A stretch of DNA of 64,000 bases from Cyrtodaria siliqua. Its lineage: Eukaryota > Mollusca > Bivalvia > Adapedonta > Hiatellidae. Positions 61,515-64,000 of the stretch are shown here, piece after piece; the stretch's first letter is position 1; each line of letters starts with the position of its first letter. The notes below the pieces were generated by a model that searched no databases, had not been told where the DNA came from, and saw only the letters and a list, made by a program, of their open reading frames with translations. Both the position numbers and the translations under genes were made by a program. Where the stretch lies: positions 1 through 64,000 of the forward strand of contig JAWPHD010005099.1 of assembly GCA_037043455.1 (NCBI GenBank), written 5' to 3'.

Positions 61515-61600
61515 ACTATGTTGACAAGCAAATGGATAAAATTACAATAAATAAAATTGACAATGTCGTTCACACAGTTACAATTTTTGTTACAGATGTT
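61515..61600 (+). repeat. decayed 36-bp satellite remnant right of the foldback element
   Basis: Contains actatgttgacaagcaaatg and gttcacacagttacaat, degenerate satellite units. It shows that the element inserted inside the fading end of the array. Confidence 0.7.
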
Positions 61601-61859
61601 TGATTACTTTGAGTTTTCTAGAAAAAAAGAGAAAGAAAATCTACTTCTTAATTTAATGCACGATATGGCAACTAGTTGGCGAAACTCAAGAAGCATAACA
61701 GGATAAAGAGTTTTCATTACGAATTCATGAATAAATAGCATACGTATTTTTGGAAATATTTTCTCACTTTCACTCTACTACTACAACTCAAGAAGGGCTT
61801 ATTCCATCGATATGTGTGCTACATTTCCTGTTCGACGTTTATATAACTACAGTTTGCCA

Positions 61860-62560
61860 CAGTTGCTATGCTTTCCTCTTTGTGCGTTGACCTTGCAGAC
61901 TGTGGACCCTTTATGACGCTTACCTAAGTACCTAAGTATTGTAATAACGGTAACGTTTCATGTTTGTCTTCAATCTTGTCTTAATGGTTTATTCTCGTGT
62001 TGCTCAGGCTACTGCCAAATCATTTGTTTCGTGGCTTTGTAGGTTGTTTTCCATTTATATATACATGTTCATATTTGTCTTATACAATTACTTATATAGC
62101 CTACCTGTATTACTGTTGCCTATTTTTTAAACGATATAGCCTGGAGTGTATTTCTATATTTACGCAACGTCTCATTTTATTGGAAATAGTTAGGTTTGGT
62201 GCAACCTAGAACCTGGTGTAATATTTGTTGGTTTGTCATGAATATAAAAGCACTCGTGAAAATATGTTTTCTCACTTCTCGATGACAATAAATCCTATAT
62301 TCATTCAAATCAAACAAATATCCTCTATATACTTTTATACATGCTTTACTTATTTTTTTTTATATTTAAGCAGTCTCATTTTATTGGAAAGAGTTAGGTT
62401 TGGTGCAACCTAGAACCTGGTGTAACCCCCCATCGACCTTTTTTGCCCCTGATTGTTCCAATGCGGTAATCATTTGGCAACCCTAGACCTTATGTTTGTG
62501 GTTTATGTTTTATTTATTTTTGCACTTATTTCCCCTGTACGTTGTTTACGTTGTTGACGT
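61860..62560 (+). repeat. dispersed repeat family X, rearranged copy
   Basis: Carries gtggaccctttatgacg, a ctcaggctactgccaaatca version of the family landmark, tttggtgcaacctagaacct (twice, near 62190 and 62398), and gttccaatgcggtaa. The doubled segment reflects a local duplication of about 200 bp. Confidence 0.75.
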
Positions 62561-62775
62561 TATTGACGTCATTGTTTTGGCGCATTATGTTTTTTCTGCA
62601 TAAATTTCCAGATTGTGAGTAGGTCTATATAATAAATAGAATATTTGTTGGCTTGTCATGAATATAAAAGCACTCGTGAAAATATGTTTTCTCACTTCTC
62701 GATGACAATAAATCCTATATTCATTCAAATCAAACAAATATCCTCTATATACTTTTATACATGCTTTACTTATTT
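62221..62775. repeat. near-perfect direct repeat of about 130 bp, 420 bp apart
   Basis: The block starting atatttgttggtttgtcatg at 62221 recurs at 62641 (atatttgttggcttgtcatg) with virtually no further differences through ctttatacatgctttactta. The two copies are followed by different sequences. Confidence 0.9.
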
Positions 62776-62795
62776 GTTTTTTATATTTAAGAAAA

Positions 62796-62953
62796 AGAAC
62801 ATCGTTAACTGTGAATAATCGTTTAATATAACACGGTTTGGAGTTCAATTGTAAACAATAATTTCACGAGCCCGAAGTGAGAATGAAATTATTGTTTACA
62901 ACTGAATGACAAACCGTGATATATTATAGATAATTCCCTGTAAACGATGTTCT
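62796..62953. mobile_element. 158-bp palindromic hairpin element
   Basis: Starts agaacatcg and ends cgatgttct. The inner arms ttgtaaacaataatttca and tgaaattattgtttacaa are perfect complements around a spacer containing cgagcccgaagtgaga. Arms are about 70 bp each. It looks like a MITE or foldback unit. Confidence 0.8.
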
Positions 62954-63262
62954 ATTTCTATTCTAATACCTCTAAAATGTGAAAATAACGCACACATCTG
63001 AAATCTTTCGCATTGCTTTGCTTACTCTCCTAACGTTGCATACGTTACAATGCGTAATGCGCAATGCGCAATGCTTATTCTCCTAATGTTGCAAAAATTA
63101 CAGTGATATATCGTTCAATATAACGAGATATTTTAAACTAGGCTATATAGTGAAGGTGTATTAGAATAAGTAATAAGCTGTAGCAATGATTTGAACGAAT
63201 GTTAATGAACAAGTAATATACATTTAATGTTTCCCTTTATTTACCTGAGTATAGCGATATAT
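62954..63262. other. no gene seen; short internal repeats
   Basis: Contains clustered gcgcaatgc and ttactctcctaacgttgca / ttattctcctaatgttgca repeats at 63020-63090. Otherwise AT-rich. Confidence 0.45.
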
Positions 63263-63518
63263 ACTACTCAACTTTAATAATCGGTCACCCAGGTGTTTTG
63301 AAAATAACACGAATACTAAAAATTGAAAATCATCGAAACACATACCAATATTTTATTAAGTTTATCAACAAGGTTTTAGTCCAATCAAGGCAGATTATGT
63401 TTTATAAATCGCTAGCGATATTTGTTAAACGACGTAAGTTAAAATTTCAAATGAAAATATGAATTATTAAAAAATATATAATTCTTTAAAAAGTGACCGA
63501 TTATAAAAGTTGAGTAGT
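63263..63518. mobile_element. 256-bp inverted-repeat element
   Basis: Arms ctactcaactttaataatcg (63264-63283) and cgattataaaagttgagtag (63498-63517) are near-perfect complements, extending to gtgacc/ggtcac. The interior is AT-rich and non-coding. Confidence 0.6.
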
Positions 63519-64000
63519 GTTTACCCTCGTGTTAATAATATACCACTGTTTTCAATGATATAAAATCGCCCCTCGTCAATCCAGAGCAACCACTAACCTA
63601 GATTTTCTTTAATTAAATACATTTCCAAAAGAATGGTTGAATTTCTAAAATAATAGTATATAATGGTTATATTTACTTGTCAGTTTGGAAGATTTTATGC
63701 CTCAGTAGGAAAATATGAATAACGAACCAGAGATGATTTATTCTCCAAGCATGTGAAAGGCATTGTGTTGCAACAATATGATGAAACAAGCATTCACTTA
63801 AACACAGTGTTCTTTTGTGTTTGTTTTGTGTTATATTATACGCCGAACACAATATAAAGTGCCGTTATGAGTTGTGCCGATGTGTATTCATCAAACATAG
63901 ATTACAAACATATATCAGTCTGCCGGTGCTTATATTGGAATCAATCTGACAGTGCATAATCGAAATCCCGAAAGAATGGCTTGATTAATTTATTGATTTA
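63519..64000. other. no feature seen
   Basis: AT-rich end of the window without supportable features. Confidence 0.4.

Overview
The window looks like intergenic DNA from a metazoan, most likely a bivalve mollusc. It is AT-rich, one gene has a 5'UTR intron acceptor and a eukaryotic poly(A) signal, tRNA-derived SINEs carry the kind of central domain I associate with bivalves, and there is a Tx1/L1-type LINE. No operons or bacterial signals are seen. I cannot assign a species. Only two coding regions are well supported: a LINE ORF2-like polyprotein (5626-9426, +) and a single-coding-exon rhodopsin-type GPCR (30783-32099, +). Almost everything else is repeats.

Layout. 1-2200 holds two minisatellites (about 41-42 bp and 30 bp). 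2.5-5.4 kb holds dispersed repeats and a SINE. 5411-10248 is a Tx1-like LINE with an intact 1266-aa ORF and a 12-bp target-site duplication. Its insertion site lies in a segment (3160-11325, split by two insertions) whose uninterrupted paralogue is at 32390-33880, just downstream of the GPCR. 11.6-15 kb has 25-bp, about 26-bp and 31-bp tandem arrays and a minus-strand SINE with a duplicated tRNA head. 15-30.5 kb is gene-poor, with dispersed repeat families (called X and Y here), further SINEs and several foldback elements.

34-60.5 kb is the most striking part. It is a composite satellite locus built twice from the same parts in the same order: unique-looking flank, 63-bp repeat, 36-bp satellite subfamily A (unit peptide reading DVDKDMDTVTIC), then 36-bp subfamily B (reading VDKDVDTVTPC). 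In module 1 (34056-50650) A is short (about 20 units) and B is huge (about 370 units). In module 2 (50655-60464) the 63-bp repeat and A are expanded (8.4 and about 209 units) and B is only about 8 units. Both arrays have higher-order structure, and several higher-order copies in A of module 2 are almost identical, so they are young. The long ORFs across these arrays follow from a 36-bp period lacking stops in four of six frames and are not taken as genes.

60465-61514 is a foldback transposon-like element with about 375-bp terminal inverted repeats and a 5-bp target-site duplication, inserted into the decayed end of the satellite. 61.8-64 kb holds another family X copy, a local direct duplication and two hairpin elements. 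No functional interplay between genes can be inferred. The interest lies in the structural history of the repeats.
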